This document shows, piece by piece, positions 54,805 to 63,371 of a stretch of 64,000 nucleotides of DNA; positions within the stretch are counted from its first letter, which is position 1; each line of letters opens with the position of its first letter. A program made the position numbers and the translations under genes. Under the pieces are notes generated by a model. That model was not told the DNA's origin and searched no databases. It saw nothing but the letters and a program-made list of their open reading frames with translations. Source of the stretch: Fervidibacillus halotolerans (GTDB lineage Bacteria > Bacillota > Bacilli > Bacillales > Caldibacillaceae); NCBI RefSeq assembly GCF_026547205.1, contig NZ_CP106877.1:1390771-1454770 (forward strand), in the 5' to 3' direction.

Positions 54805-55992
54805 TTAATCCATAATTTCTTTAAGAAAACTCTTTCCGTATTTTGGCATTTTAACTTGGAAATTTTCCGCCACTGTCGCACCGATATCAGCGAAGGTTTC
54901 TCTAATTGGTAATTCTTTTCCTTCTTTCATTCCTTTGGAATAGACAAGTAATGGTACATATTCACGAGTATGATCCGTTCCATGATGAATCGGGTCGTTT
55001 CCGTGATCAGCGGTGATGATTAATAAATCGGTATCTTCCATTTTTTCAAATACTTCTTCTAAACGCTGATCGAATTCTTCCAACGCTTTTCCATATCCGA
55101 TCGGATCCCTTCTATGTCCGTAAAGGGCATCAAAATCAACGAGATTTAAAAAGCTTAAACCGGTGAAATTCATATCGAATGTTTGTAACAATTTATCCAT
55201 TCCATCCATATTCGATACGGTCCGTAACGCTTTTGTGACCCCTTCTCCATCATATATATCGGAAATTTTTCCGATGGCAATCACATCGAAACCGGAATCC
55301 TTTAACTCGTTCATCACCGTCCGTTCAAAGGGTTTTAAAGCATAGTCGTGACGATTTGCCGTCCGTTTAAATTCTCCAGGTTTTCCGACAAAGGGACGGG
55401 CAATGACACGACCGACCATATATTTTTCATCCAAAGTGAGTTCGCGACATATTTTACATATTTCATACAGTTCTTCCAAAGGAACGACTTCTTCGTGGGC
55501 AGCGATTTGTAATACGGAATCTGCAGACGTATAAACGATCAGTGCCCCTGTTTTCATATGTTCTTCCCCAAGTTCTTCAATAATCGCCGTTCCACTTGCA
55601 GGTTTGTTACCAATAACCTTTCGTCCGGTACGTTTTTCAATTTCATCGATTAATTCCTTAGGAAAACCTTCTGGAAAGACTTGAAAGGGAGTCTGTATAT
55701 TGAGTCCCATAATTTCCCAATGTCCAGTCATTGTATCTTTCCCTTTAGATGCTTCCTTCATTTTTGTATAGTATGCTAAAGGCTTTTCTGCTTTCGGGAT
55801 TCCTTTTATTTCCCGAATATTACTTAACCCTAATCTTCCCATATTCGGCATGTTCAGCCCGTTCATCCGTTCAGCGATATGCCCTAACGTATCTGCACCA
55901 AGATCGCCAAACTGTTCTGCATCCGGTGCTTCTCCGATTCCTACAGAGTCCATAACAATTAAAAATATTCGTTTAAATGGATAAGTAGTCAA
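54805..55992 (-). CDS. drm: Phosphopentomutase
   Basis: Interconverts (deoxy)ribose 1- and 5-phosphates, linking nucleoside salvage to central metabolism. 395 residues of the alkaline phosphatase superfamily; metal-binding [12 protein letters not shown] near the N-terminus, [11 protein letters not shown] with the phosphorylated threonine, and TADHGNDP near the C-terminus. TTG start at 55992 is eight bases from AAGGAGG. Operon drm-pdp. Confidence 0.96.
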   Translation of the reverse strand: MTTYPFKRIFLIVMDSVGIGEAPDAEQFGDLGADTLGHIAERMNGLNMPNMGRLGLSNIREIKGIPKAEKPLAYYTKMKEASKGKDTMTGHWEIMGLNIQTPFQVFPEGFPKELIDEIEKRTGRKVIGNKPASGTAIIEELGEEHMKTGALIVYTSADSVLQIAAHEEVVPLEELYEICKICRELTLDEKYMVGRVIARPFVGKPGEFKRTANRHDYALKPFERTVMNELKDSGFDVIAIGKISDIYDGEGVTKALRTVSNMDGMDKLLQTFDMNFTGLSFLNLVDFDALYGHRRDPIGYGKALEEFDQRLEEVFEKMEDTDLLIITADHGNDPIHHGTDHTREYVPLLVYSKGMKEGKELPIRETFADIGATVAENFQVKMPKYGKSFLKEIMD

Positions 55993-56210
55993 TTTCTTTT
56001 CCTCCTTTTTCCTGTGACAACGTTTGTTTCATGTCTAACTTCCGAATAAGAAAGCTCCCCAATATGGGCAACCTGTATAAGATGCGGCATTGTTTATCGC
56101 CCCAATTTGTATTGTGGAAATGTAAACGTTATATTGCCGACAATTTTATTTTATATGAGTTTTCTTTCACAAACAACAAAAAGAAATAAACCGAGTAACA
56201 GAGCATAGAT

Positions 56211-57104
56211 TTAAGCCCTCGGATGGTACTTTCCATAGACATCTTTTAAACGGGATTTTGAAACATGGGTGTATATTTGTGTCGTTGAAATATCTGAATG
56301 GCCTAACATTTCTTGTACGGATCGTAAGTCTGCCCCATTTTCTAACAAGTGGGTTGCAAAGGAATGACGAAGGGTATGGGGCGTTAACTCCTTTTGAATC
56401 CCCGCCTTTTGTGCCAACTGTTTCAATATTTTCCAAAATCCTTGGCGTGAAAGACGTTTCCCATGATGATTCAAAAATAAAGCATCCGTTCGATATTTCT
56501 GCCGAAGGAGTTTCCGACGTCCCTTTCGAATATACGTATCAACTGCAGAAAGGGCGTATTTACCAATCGGAATAATCCGTTCTTTATTCCCCTTTCCGAT
56601 ACATCGGACAAATCCCATCGTAATATGGACGTCTTTAACATTCAAATTGATTAATTCACTAACCCGCATTCCAGTTGCATACATCAGTTCCAACATCGCC
56701 TTATCCCTCAAACCGAATGGTGTCGTCTCATCGGGGGATTGAAGGAGAACTTCCACTTCATTTACATTTAATACTTTCGGCAAAGTCATTTCCCGATGGG
56801 GCGTTTCAATATGTAAAGTTGGATCAAAATCGGTAATCCTTTCACGTAATAAAAACTGATGAAAGGAACGGATGGACGCGATATGTCTAGCAATCGTGCG
56901 GGAAGACTTATTTTCCTGTTTCAACCGATTCAAAAATTGCATAATATCGCTTCTTTGCACCCGATTGAAATCGGAAATATTCAGCTCCTTTTGTAAAAAT
57001 TGACAAAAGCTATTTAAATCCCTTTTATAAGATTGGATCGTGTTTTCAGCCAGACCCTTTTCAACGATGAGAAAATGGAGGAAATCTTGCATTTCATTTT
57101 TCAC
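56211..57104 (-). CDS. xerD: Site-specific tyrosine recombinase XerD
   Basis: With XerC resolves chromosome dimers at dif. About 297 residues: N-terminal SAM-like core-binding domain (to about 100), then the catalytic domain with R147, K171, H243, R246, H269 and nucleophile Y278 ([39 protein letters not shown]). GTG 57104 is eight bases from GGGGAG; ATG 57110 overlaps the yqzK stop but is only two bases from the ribosome site. Corresponds to B. subtilis ripX. Confidence 0.95.
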   Translation of the reverse strand: MKNEMQDFLHFLIVEKGLAENTIQSYKRDLNSFCQFLQKELNISDFNRVQRSDIMQFLNRLKQENKSSRTIARHIASIRSFHQFLLRERITDFDPTLHIETPHREMTLPKVLNVNEVEVLLQSPDETTPFGLRDKAMLELMYATGMRVSELINLNVKDVHITMGFVRCIGKGNKERIIPIGKYALSAVDTYIRKGRRKLLRQKYRTDALFLNHHGKRLSRQGFWKILKQLAQKAGIQKELTPHTLRHSFATHLLENGADLRSVQEMLGHSDISTTQIYTHVSKSRLKDVYGKYHPRA

Positions 57105-57109
57105 AATCA

Positions 57110-57337
57110 TTACTCCCCGTTCAAATAAAACAAAATGAGGCGATCCAGCCAGCGAGAATCTTCCCTATCATCCTTTGGTGATAGGACTTTTACCGCTTTC
57201 CCTCTCGGCTCCTCATTTTGATTATGTATTCGATATTCTTCATTCAACCACATGATAGCATAATAAAATAAAATCGTAAAACCGGTAAAAAGAAAGAACA
57301 CTTTAAACATTTCCCAAATAAATTTCAACCATTTCAT
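57110..57337 (-). CDS. yqzK: YqzK-like protein (DUF4227)
   Basis: 75 residues with one N-terminal transmembrane helix (9-29) and a charged C-terminal part. Position between fur and xerD and size match B. subtilis YqzK (DUF4227). Start ATG 57337 with AAAGGG nine bases upstream; stop overlaps the start region of xerD. Function unknown. Confidence 0.85.
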   Translation of the reverse strand: MKWLKFIWEMFKVFFLFTGFTILFYYAIMWLNEEYRIHNQNEEPRGKAVKVLSPKDDREDSRWLDRLILFYLNGE

Positions 57338-57485
57338 CCGATCAAACCCTTTAACGAAACGTTTTTACTACAACTTATGCCTGATCGGACAAAAATTATA
57401 CGTGGTGGAGAAAGTTTTCGAGATAATGAAAAAAGAAAACAATGAATTTAGTCGAACTAATTTCATTGCTTCCATTCTCAATTAT

Positions 57486-57965
57486 TTAAATCGATGCATT
57501 TTTTGTCTTCGGCTTTTCCTTCTCATGCTCTTTTTGGCAGCGATGACAAATACCGTGGAAAGTGAGACGATGATCCTTCACTTGGAATTTCCACCTTTTC
57601 TCGACGATTACTTCCACATCTTCTAGTAAATCTTCTTGGATTTCCTCGACAGAACCACATTCAATACACACGAGATGATGGTGAAAATGGGCAGCACCTT
57701 CCTGTCTTAAATCGTAACGAGATACACCATCACCGAAATTTATTTTGTCGACGATTTTTAATTCCGTTAATAGTTCTAAAGTTCGATATACAGTCGCCAA
57801 GCCGATTTCAGGCGATTTTTCCTTTACAAGTAAGTAGACGTCCTCTGCACTTAAATGATCGGATTCATTTTCCAATAAAACCCGTACCGTTGCTTCCCGT
57901 TGAGGAGTCAGTTTATAACTGGATGCATGCAGTTGTTTTTTGATTTTCTCAAGGCGATTCTCCAT
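57486..57965 (-). CDS. fur: Ferric uptake regulator Fur
   Basis: Iron-dependent repressor. 159 residues: winged-helix DNA-binding domain with LATVYRTLELLTELKIVDKI and dimerisation domain with AAHFHHHLVCIECG and CHRCQ (two CxxC structural zinc pairs). The C-terminus is lysine-rich. Start ATG 57965 (MENRLEK) seven bases from GGAGGAG. The promoter has a PerR-type box. Assigned to Fur rather than PerR or Zur by gene order (spoIIM-fur-yqzK-xerD). Confidence 0.94.
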   Translation of the reverse strand: MENRLEKIKKQLHASSYKLTPQREATVRVLLENESDHLSAEDVYLLVKEKSPEIGLATVYRTLELLTELKIVDKINFGDGVSRYDLRQEGAAHFHHHLVCIECGSVEEIQEDLLEDVEVIVEKRWKFQVKDHRLTFHGICHRCQKEHEKEKPKTKNASI

Positions 57966-57996
57966 AAAAATGCTCCTCCCTCGCCAGTGTATCATT

Positions 57997-58024
57997 ATTA
58001 TATCAAATTGAAAGGGAGTTGCAA
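57997..58024 (-). promoter_or_regulatory. Sigma-A promoter of fur
   Basis: Minus strand: TTGCAA (58019-58024), 16-base spacer, TATAAT (57997-58002), 32 bases upstream of the start codon. Confidence 0.75.
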
Positions 58025-58025
58025 A

Positions 58026-58040
58026 CTATAATAATTTTAA
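58026..58040 (-). promoter_or_regulatory. PerR-box-like operator upstream of fur
   Basis: TTAAAATTATTATAG on the minus strand matches the PerR box TTATAATnATTATAA at 12 of 14 fixed positions and adjoins the fur -35. In B. subtilis fur is a PerR target. Confidence 0.55.
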
Positions 58041-58077
58041 ATAATAAATTATATTTATTATTAAATCATAATATTTA

Positions 58078-58713
58078 TTATATATTTAAAATCCCTCTCA
58101 TCATTATTGGTGTAATATACGCCTCGATGATTGCTGCAACACATAAAAGAAGAATGGCAATACCAAAAAAAAGACCGTATTCAATAAAAACGGGTGTAAA
58201 TGGTTGGAATGTGGACCGTATAAATAATTTTTTAATCATTTGCACAGAAAAATGTACCGATACAACCGCCATTGAAAGAAACACTGGTATAATGATGAAA
58301 TTTTGCGGTAATATAGAAATAATTGCTAAAAATACCCCTTTTAATCCCATTTGTTGAACGAAAAATCCGACGGTAAATCCGATGACCACACCCTTTAAAA
58401 AAATCAAAATTAAAATGAGAGGAAGACCGATCATGGAAATACCTAGTATCCACATTAATCCGATATATTTGCTGTTATAACCAATCGAATGCCAAAATAC
58501 ATCCTTCGGTTGAATCGTTTCCTTTTGTTTCAGTTGATTAAAAAATTCATTTAAAATATAAAACAAATCATCCTTTTGGGTAACGCTTAAACTATTCACG
58601 AGAATCGCTCCAAATACGACACCCATAATAAACAATACGGTATGAAATATGTACATCGAGGAATGGGTTTGAATATGTTTGTGGATTATATTTGACTTTA
58701 TCCTTTTCTTCAT
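58078..58713 (-). CDS. spoIIM: Stage II sporulation protein M
   Basis: 211-residue integral membrane protein with five helices, part of the SpoIID-SpoIIM-SpoIIP complex that degrades septal peptidoglycan and drives engulfment. Basic N-terminus (MKKRIKSNIIHKHIQ). ATG 58713 behind GGGAGG. Gene order matches B. subtilis. Confidence 0.94.
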   Translation of the reverse strand: MKKRIKSNIIHKHIQTHSSMYIFHTVLFIMGVVFGAILVNSLSVTQKDDLFYILNEFFNQLKQKETIQPKDVFWHSIGYNSKYIGLMWILGISMIGLPLILILIFLKGVVIGFTVGFFVQQMGLKGVFLAIISILPQNFIIIPVFLSMAVVSVHFSVQMIKKLFIRSTFQPFTPVFIEYGLFFGIAILLLCVAAIIEAYITPIMMRGILNI

Positions 58714-58814
58714 GGAAACTTCCTCCCAAATCTAAGTTAATAGATTGTATGACCGATTTTCGAGAAGTATTCTATGAAGAAAAGAAAAATCATAGATTTC
58801 ACCTAAAAATCCCT

Positions 58815-58844
58815 AAATAAAAAAAAACGGTTTGAAACAACCGC
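58815..58844 (-). terminator. Terminator of nudF-yqxK
   Basis: CGGTT/AACCG stem with a six-base loop, then TTTTTTTTT on the minus strand. Confidence 0.75.
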
Positions 58845-58851
58845 TATTCCA

Positions 58852-60036
58852 CTAGATGTTTTTATTCATCTTTTTTGAGTCAACTAGTTTTCCGTAACGT
58901 CCTCCCCCTCCCGCTTCCATCGTGAGATTTCCTTCCCTCGCTTCAATAATCATCGAAGCAATTTCAAAAGGAACGACCTCTTTTAACTGATCGAAAGTGG
59001 CATGATGAATAACTCCCATTTCCGTCCCGAAACGATTTAATAACTTTTCCAATCTTTTCGGACCGATCCCCGGGATAAATTCCAAAGGGACTTGGTGGAT
59101 ATAAGGCGGTCGTTTTGGAAAATGGTCCGTATCGGTTAATTCATGAATGCGGACAGAAACTCCTTTGATCACCTGTTTCGATTCACATTTTGGACAAGTT
59201 CCCTCGTCTCGTTCCAATGGGGTTTCACAATGCTTACATACACTTCGGTAATACTTCCCAAGAAGGGGATCCAAACCGTAATTCGCCACGATTTTCCGTC
59301 CATCTTTTCCTTTTAGAGCGCGAGCGATTTCAGAAAAACTCCCCTTTTCAAGGTGAAGGGATTGATATTCCCTCCCGATTTTCGGTAAAGAATGGGCATC
59401 CGAATTTGATAAATACGGGTAACGATGCAATTGGTACAAATGATCAGCCATTTTCGTATCCGAACTTAAACCGAGTTCAATGGCATCGATCAAATCCGGG
59501 TCGAATACTTGAGTTAAATCCTTTTCGACTCCCTTCCCAAATAAACTTTTAAACGGGGTGAACACATGGGCTGGAACAAATAGTCCGCCTAGTGCTTTCA
59601 CAACTCTTTGTAATTCCCTACCCGTCGCATAAATCCTTTGAGAGCTTAAATGGATGTTTTTTACTTTTCGATTTAGCCATTTAGAAAAAACCTTCATCGA
59701 TTCCAAATTAGGAAAATAGCCTAATACATGAATCGGTCCGTTACAATTCGAATCATATATTTCCAATTCGCTACCGCAAATTAGGGTCGTTTTCCCTTCA
59801 AAAAGAAGATTCCCATCGTCTTGAACTATTTTCCCCTTTTCGATTAAATCCTCGATTTCTTCGAGAACCTCTGGACAATGGCAATCGATTACACCGACGA
59901 TATCGATTCCCTTTTGATTCTTCGCCGTTTGCAAAATATTCGTCAATGTTAAGTTTTTCGCCCCCGTTATTTTTACAGGGCGATTTGCTTTCGTTCTACC
60001 AATATGGATGTGAAAATCTGCAAAATATTGCTTCAT
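58852..60036 (-). CDS. yqxK: Endonuclease Q-family PHP nuclease (YqxK)
   Basis: 394 residues: N-terminal PHP domain starting ADFHIHIGR (metal-binding D7, H9, H11), a zinc-ribbon CKHC..CPKC at about 290-310, and helix-hairpin-helix segment LEFIPGIGPKRLEKLL. This is the layout of EndoQ, which nicks DNA 5' of uracil, hypoxanthine, xanthine and abasic sites and is known from Thermococcales and some Bacillales. Start ATG 60036 is six bases from GAGGAA. Overlaps nudF only by the shared sequence before its start. Confidence 0.85.
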   Translation of the reverse strand: MKQYFADFHIHIGRTKANRPVKITGAKNLTLTNILQTAKNQKGIDIVGVIDCHCPEVLEEIEDLIEKGKIVQDDGNLLFEGKTTLICGSELEIYDSNCNGPIHVLGYFPNLESMKVFSKWLNRKVKNIHLSSQRIYATGRELQRVVKALGGLFVPAHVFTPFKSLFGKGVEKDLTQVFDPDLIDAIELGLSSDTKMADHLYQLHRYPYLSNSDAHSLPKIGREYQSLHLEKGSFSEIARALKGKDGRKIVANYGLDPLLGKYYRSVCKHCETPLERDEGTCPKCESKQVIKGVSVRIHELTDTDHFPKRPPYIHQVPLEFIPGIGPKRLEKLLNRFGTEMGVIHHATFDQLKEVVPFEIASMIIEAREGNLTMEAGGGGRYGKLVDSKKMNKNI

Positions 60037-60038
60037 TC

Positions 60039-60587
60039 TTACTTCCTCAGCGCCCTTTGAATTTTCCAATATTGAATCGCATAGACAGTTTTCGCATCGT
60101 AAATTTTTTGTTCATCAATGAGCGTAAGTGCCTGTTCGAATGTCACTTCATGAAGCCGTAGAAATTCATCCTCTTCCGTTTTCGGATTCTCTACCTTCAA
60201 AATATTTTCTGCTTTAAAAAGATGGACCAATTCATCGCTAAAACCTGGCGAAGTGTAAAAGGAAGCGATCGGGTTGAGTTTTTCGCAAGTATATCCCGTT
60301 TCTTCCTCCAATTCCCTTTTCGCTGTAGTTTCCGGTGATTCCCCATTTTCCATTTTTCCTGCAGGAATTTCAAAAAGGGATCGTTCCAATGGTTTCCGAT
60401 ATTGTTCAACTAATACTAATTTATCTTCATCCGTAATCATTATGATAGCAACTGCCCCTGGATGTTTGACGATTTCCCGTTTGCTTGTTTTTCCATTCGG
60501 CAATTCCACTTCATCCACATGAAGGGTAATAATTTTTCCATCAAAAATCGTTTCTCGTTTCAATGTTTTTTCTTCGAATGTATTCAA
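60039..60587 (-). CDS. nudF: ADP-ribose pyrophosphatase
   Basis: Nudix hydrolase that cleaves ADP-ribose to AMP and ribose-5-phosphate. 182 residues with the complete Nudix box in the order G-x5-E-x7-REL-x-EETG (MENGESPETTAKRELEEETG) and preceding EIPAGK. TTG 60587 (MNTFEEKT) is eight bases from CAGGAG; GTG codons just upstream lie too near the ribosome site. Directly before yqxK. Its 5' side borders the insertion sequence, with about 68 bases left for its promoter. Confidence 0.93.
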   Translation of the reverse strand: MNTFEEKTLKRETIFDGKIITLHVDEVELPNGKTSKREIVKHPGAVAIIMITDEDKLVLVEQYRKPLERSLFEIPAGKMENGESPETTAKRELEEETGYTCEKLNPIASFYTSPGFSDELVHLFKAENILKVENPKTEEDEFLRLHEVTFEQALTLIDEQKIYDAKTVYAIQYWKIQRALRK

Positions 60588-60654
60588 TGTCACCACTCCT
60601 GTTTGAAATAAAAACCACTGTTTTTATATTAGCATAATCCTTTAGCAAAAAAAA

Positions 60655-60663
60655 TGTACGGGT
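60655..60663. repeat. Left copy of 9-bp target-site duplication
   Basis: TGTACGGGT, identical to 62285-62293, flanks the insertion sequence. Confidence 0.9.
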
Positions 60664-62284
60664 CAGCTCTGAGGAGTAAAAATTCTTCGAGATAAATTGA
60701 GCTTCTAGCCCCCAAATTTTGATAAATATGCGATAATTTATCTGGATTTATCAAGATTTAAGGGGGATTTGTGAATGTTAACAAGGAAAGAAAAAAGAGA
60801 AAGAGAAAAAAACCAAAACTTTTTCTTCGACTTCGTTAAGATTCAAAATCATTTCTTTAAAGACTTGGTAGATCAACTAAAAAAAGTAAAAGATAAAAGG
60901 CATCAAAGCTACATTACCTATGGTCCAGAAACAATCCTTTACACCATTCTTCTTAAAAGTGTATTTGGAATCAAATCAATGAGAAGTATGACCGAATTGT
61001 TTAATAAGGATGAATGTATCGAAAATATTCGAGTAGTTTTGGGTTTGAAAGAGCTCAACGAGCTCCCGCATTATGATACAATTAATGACTTTTTAGCAAA
61101 GTTGGAGCCAAAAGAGCTTGAAACCATAAGGATTTATCTAATCAAAAAACTTTTTGAAAAAAGATGCTTAGAATCCTTCCGGATTCTAAATAAATATTGG
61201 CCAATTGTTTTCGATGGGACAGGTATCCATACATTTAAGGAAAAACACTGTGAACATTGTCTGAGAAGGGAATACAAGGATAAGGAAACCGGAGAAACAA
61301 AAGTGGCATATATGCACCATGTTCTAGAAGCCAAGCTTGTGGTAGGAGATATGGTTCTTAGCATCGCTACAGAATTTATAGAAAATGAGTCAGAAAATGT
61401 TCCAAAGCAGGATTGTGAGTTAAAAGCTTTTATGAGGCTAGTCGATAAATTAAAGAAAACATTTAAACGTCTTCCTATTTGTCTTATCGCAGATAGCCTT
61501 TATGCTTGTGAACCAGTATTTGAAATTTGTGATAAACACAATTGGAAATATATTTTCCGGTTCAAAGAAGATCGGATTAAAACGGTTTCTCAAGAATTCA
61601 GAGCAATCCAATCTTTAGAAACGAATGGTAAAAGCTCAGAATATTTCTGGGTCAATGATATTGCTTATAACGATCGTTTGGTAAATCTTGTGGAAAAAGT
61701 AAAAGTAACTGAGAATGAGAAAAAACAGGAGTTTCTGTTTATTACAAACTTTCGAATAACTGAAAGGAATGCAGAAATACTTGTTCAGGCAGGTCGAAGA
61801 CGCTGGAAAATAGAAAATGAGGGTTTTAATAACCAGAAAAATGGTTGGTATGAAATTGAACATGTGAATTGTCATAATTACAATGCACTGAAAAATCATT
61901 ACTTACTTGTTCAAATAGCTGATATCCTTGTTCAACTATATAAATATGGGTCAAAACTTTTGAAGCAGCTGAAAAAGTCAGCAAAAGAAATATCCTCGAA
62001 GCTGTTAGAAGCGATCCGAACCCGCATTATAACAGTCGAGGATTTGAAAAAATGTAAAAAAATACAGGTTAGGTTTACATATACCTAACAATTCTATTAT
62101 AGCAGAAGGGTGTGATGAATAGGGAGTAAAAAGCAAGTTATCCACAACTTTATAGAAAAATCGCATTAATAGGACTAGTTTTTAAAAATTTTAGAAGGAA
62201 AGTAACTGGAAAATTTTACCAACTGTGGATAATTTGAAAATCCCTATTTTGACGAAAAACTTTGAAATATACTCTTCATAGCTG
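60664..62284. mobile_element. Complete insertion sequence (1621 bp), IS4/ISNCY-like
   Basis: Bounded by imperfect inverted ends: left CAGCTCTGAGGAGTA, right (inward) CAGCTATGAAGAGTA, 13 of 15 identical. Both sides carry TGTACGGGT, a 9-bp direct duplication. It encodes a single full-length DDE transposase. Clearly more AT-rich than its surroundings. The element is inserted between divergent nudF and yqkF without breaking either. Family assignment is tentative; a 9-bp duplication and C-A ends fit the IS4 superfamily. Confidence 0.9.
60775..62088 (+). CDS. DDE transposase
   Basis: 437 residues. RNase H-type catalytic residues: D147 (IVFDGTGIHTF), D240 (CLIADSLYA) and E347 (RRRWKIENEGFNNQK), the last in a motif like the Y-R-E-K signature of IS4-type enzymes. 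A CEHC cluster lies between the first motifs (159-162), and the N-terminus is basic. Intact frame, so it may be active. ATG 60775 follows AAGGGGGA. The only ORF of the element. Confidence 0.9.
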   Translation: MLTRKEKREREKNQNFFFDFVKIQNHFFKDLVDQLKKVKDKRHQSYITYGPETILYTILLKSVFGIKSMRSMTELFNKDECIENIRVVLGLKELNELPHYDTINDFLAKLEPKELETIRIYLIKKLFEKRCLESFRILNKYWPIVFDGTGIHTFKEKHCEHCLRREYKDKETGETKVAYMHHVLEAKLVVGDMVLSIATEFIENESENVPKQDCELKAFMRLVDKLKKTFKRLPICLIADSLYACEPVFEICDKHNWKYIFRFKEDRIKTVSQEFRAIQSLETNGKSSEYFWVNDIAYNDRLVNLVEKVKVTENEKKQEFLFITNFRITERNAEILVQAGRRRWKIENEGFNNQKNGWYEIEHVNCHNYNALKNHYLLVQIADILVQLYKYGSKLLKQLKKSAKEISSKLLEAIRTRIITVEDLKKCKKIQVRFTYT

Positions 62285-62293
62285 TGTACGGGT
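62264..62293. repeat. Right end of the insertion sequence and right target duplication
   Basis: Right inverted end (to 62284), then TGTACGGGT (62285-62293), identical to the left flank. Confidence 0.9.
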
Positions 62294-62301
62294 ATTCCGT
62301 A

Positions 62302-62331
62302 TTGCGGTTTCCTAAACGTTCATCATACAAT
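62302..62331 (+). promoter_or_regulatory. Sigma-A promoter of yqkF, retained beside the insertion
   Basis: TTGCGG (62302-62307), 18-base spacer, TACAAT (62326-62331), nine bases after the right target duplication. Confidence 0.55.
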
Positions 62332-62353
62332 AAAAAAAGGAGGTGTGTTGCGA

Positions 62354-63280
62354 TTGGAAAAGAGAAAATTAGGGAACACAGATCTGTTCGTATCAAAAGT
62401 CGGTCTCGGTTGCATGTCCCTTGGAACCGACGAAAAAAAAGCGAGGGAAATCATCGCCTATGCCCTCGATTCAGGGATTAATTTTTTCGATACGGCAGAT
62501 TTGTACGATTACGGAATAAACGAAAAGATCGTCGGTAAAGCGTTAAAAGATGTGCGGGATCGGGTGATTATTGCTACAAAGGTTGGAAACCGGTGGAATA
62601 AAAACAAAGATGGTTGGTTTTGGGGGCCTTCAAAAACGTATATAAAGGAGGCGGTCAAAAACAGTTTACAACGACTCGGAATCGATTATATCGATCTATA
62701 TCAACTTCACGGTGGTACATTAGAAGATCCGATGGATGAGATTATCCAAGCCTTCGAAGAATTAAAGGAAGAAGGAATGATTCGTCATTATGGAATCTCT
62801 TCGATTCGTCCGAATGTCATTCAACAATATGCGGAAAAATCAAAGATCGTCTCTGTGATGATGCAATATAATATGTTTGACCGTCGACCTGAAGAACAGG
62901 CGATTCCGTTATTAGTAGAAAAAGGAATTTCCCTTCTCGCCCGTGGACCGTTAGCCAAAGGGTTACTTACAGATCGGTTTTTCGAAAAAGTGAGCGAAGG
63001 AATTAAGAAAAACGGCTATATCAATTACCGTTATGAAGAACTAGAAGCTATTTATCATCGATTAAAAGAAACTTTTGGACCGAATCGTTCAATGACGGAA
63101 GTAAGCCTTCAGTTTGTCCTTGCAAATCCTGCCATTGCATCCGTCGTCGTCGGTGCAAGTTCCGTTGAACAATTAATCGAAAACGTAAAGGCAAGCAAAA
63201 CAAAACCGTTAACGGATAAAGAGTTAGAGCAAATTTTATCAGTGACGAAGAAAAACACGTACGAAAAACATCGAATATAA
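62354..63280 (+). CDS. yqkF: Aldo/keto reductase YqkF
   Basis: 308-residue NADPH-dependent oxidoreductase with the TIM-barrel catalytic tetrad: D and Y in FFDTADLYDYG, K in IATKVGNRW, H in YQLHGG. Very close in layout to B. subtilis YqkF and in the same neighbourhood (nudF-yqkF). TTG 62354 is ten bases from AAGGAGG; GTG 62345 and TTG 62348 lie too near it. The physiological substrate is unknown. The insertion sequence ends 69 bases before the gene. Confidence 0.92.
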   Translation: MEKRKLGNTDLFVSKVGLGCMSLGTDEKKAREIIAYALDSGINFFDTADLYDYGINEKIVGKALKDVRDRVIIATKVGNRWNKNKDGWFWGPSKTYIKEAVKNSLQRLGIDYIDLYQLHGGTLEDPMDEIIQAFEELKEEGMIRHYGISSIRPNVIQQYAEKSKIVSVMMQYNMFDRRPEEQAIPLLVEKGISLLARGPLAKGLLTDRFFEKVSEGIKKNGYINYRYEELEAIYHRLKETFGPNRSMTEVSLQFVLANPAIASVVVGASSVEQLIENVKASKTKPLTDKELEQILSVTKKNTYEKHRI

Positions 63281-63311
63281 AAAAAAAAGAGAGGCTGGTT
63301 CCGCTTCTCTC
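63278..63311 (-). terminator. Possible terminator for the rightmost CPBP gene
   Basis: GAGAG/CTCTC with a GC-containing loop, then TTTTTTTTTT on the minus strand, 60 bases behind the stop. Confidence 0.45.
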
Positions 63312-63371
63312 CTTAGGTAAGAACAATCGATTTTTTCGTGCGGTGGCGATGAATGGAAATATACCATTCAT

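Noticed and set aside
57402..57626. 74-codon plus-strand frame antisense to fur
   Set aside because: Entirely explained as the complement of fur and its 3' flank.
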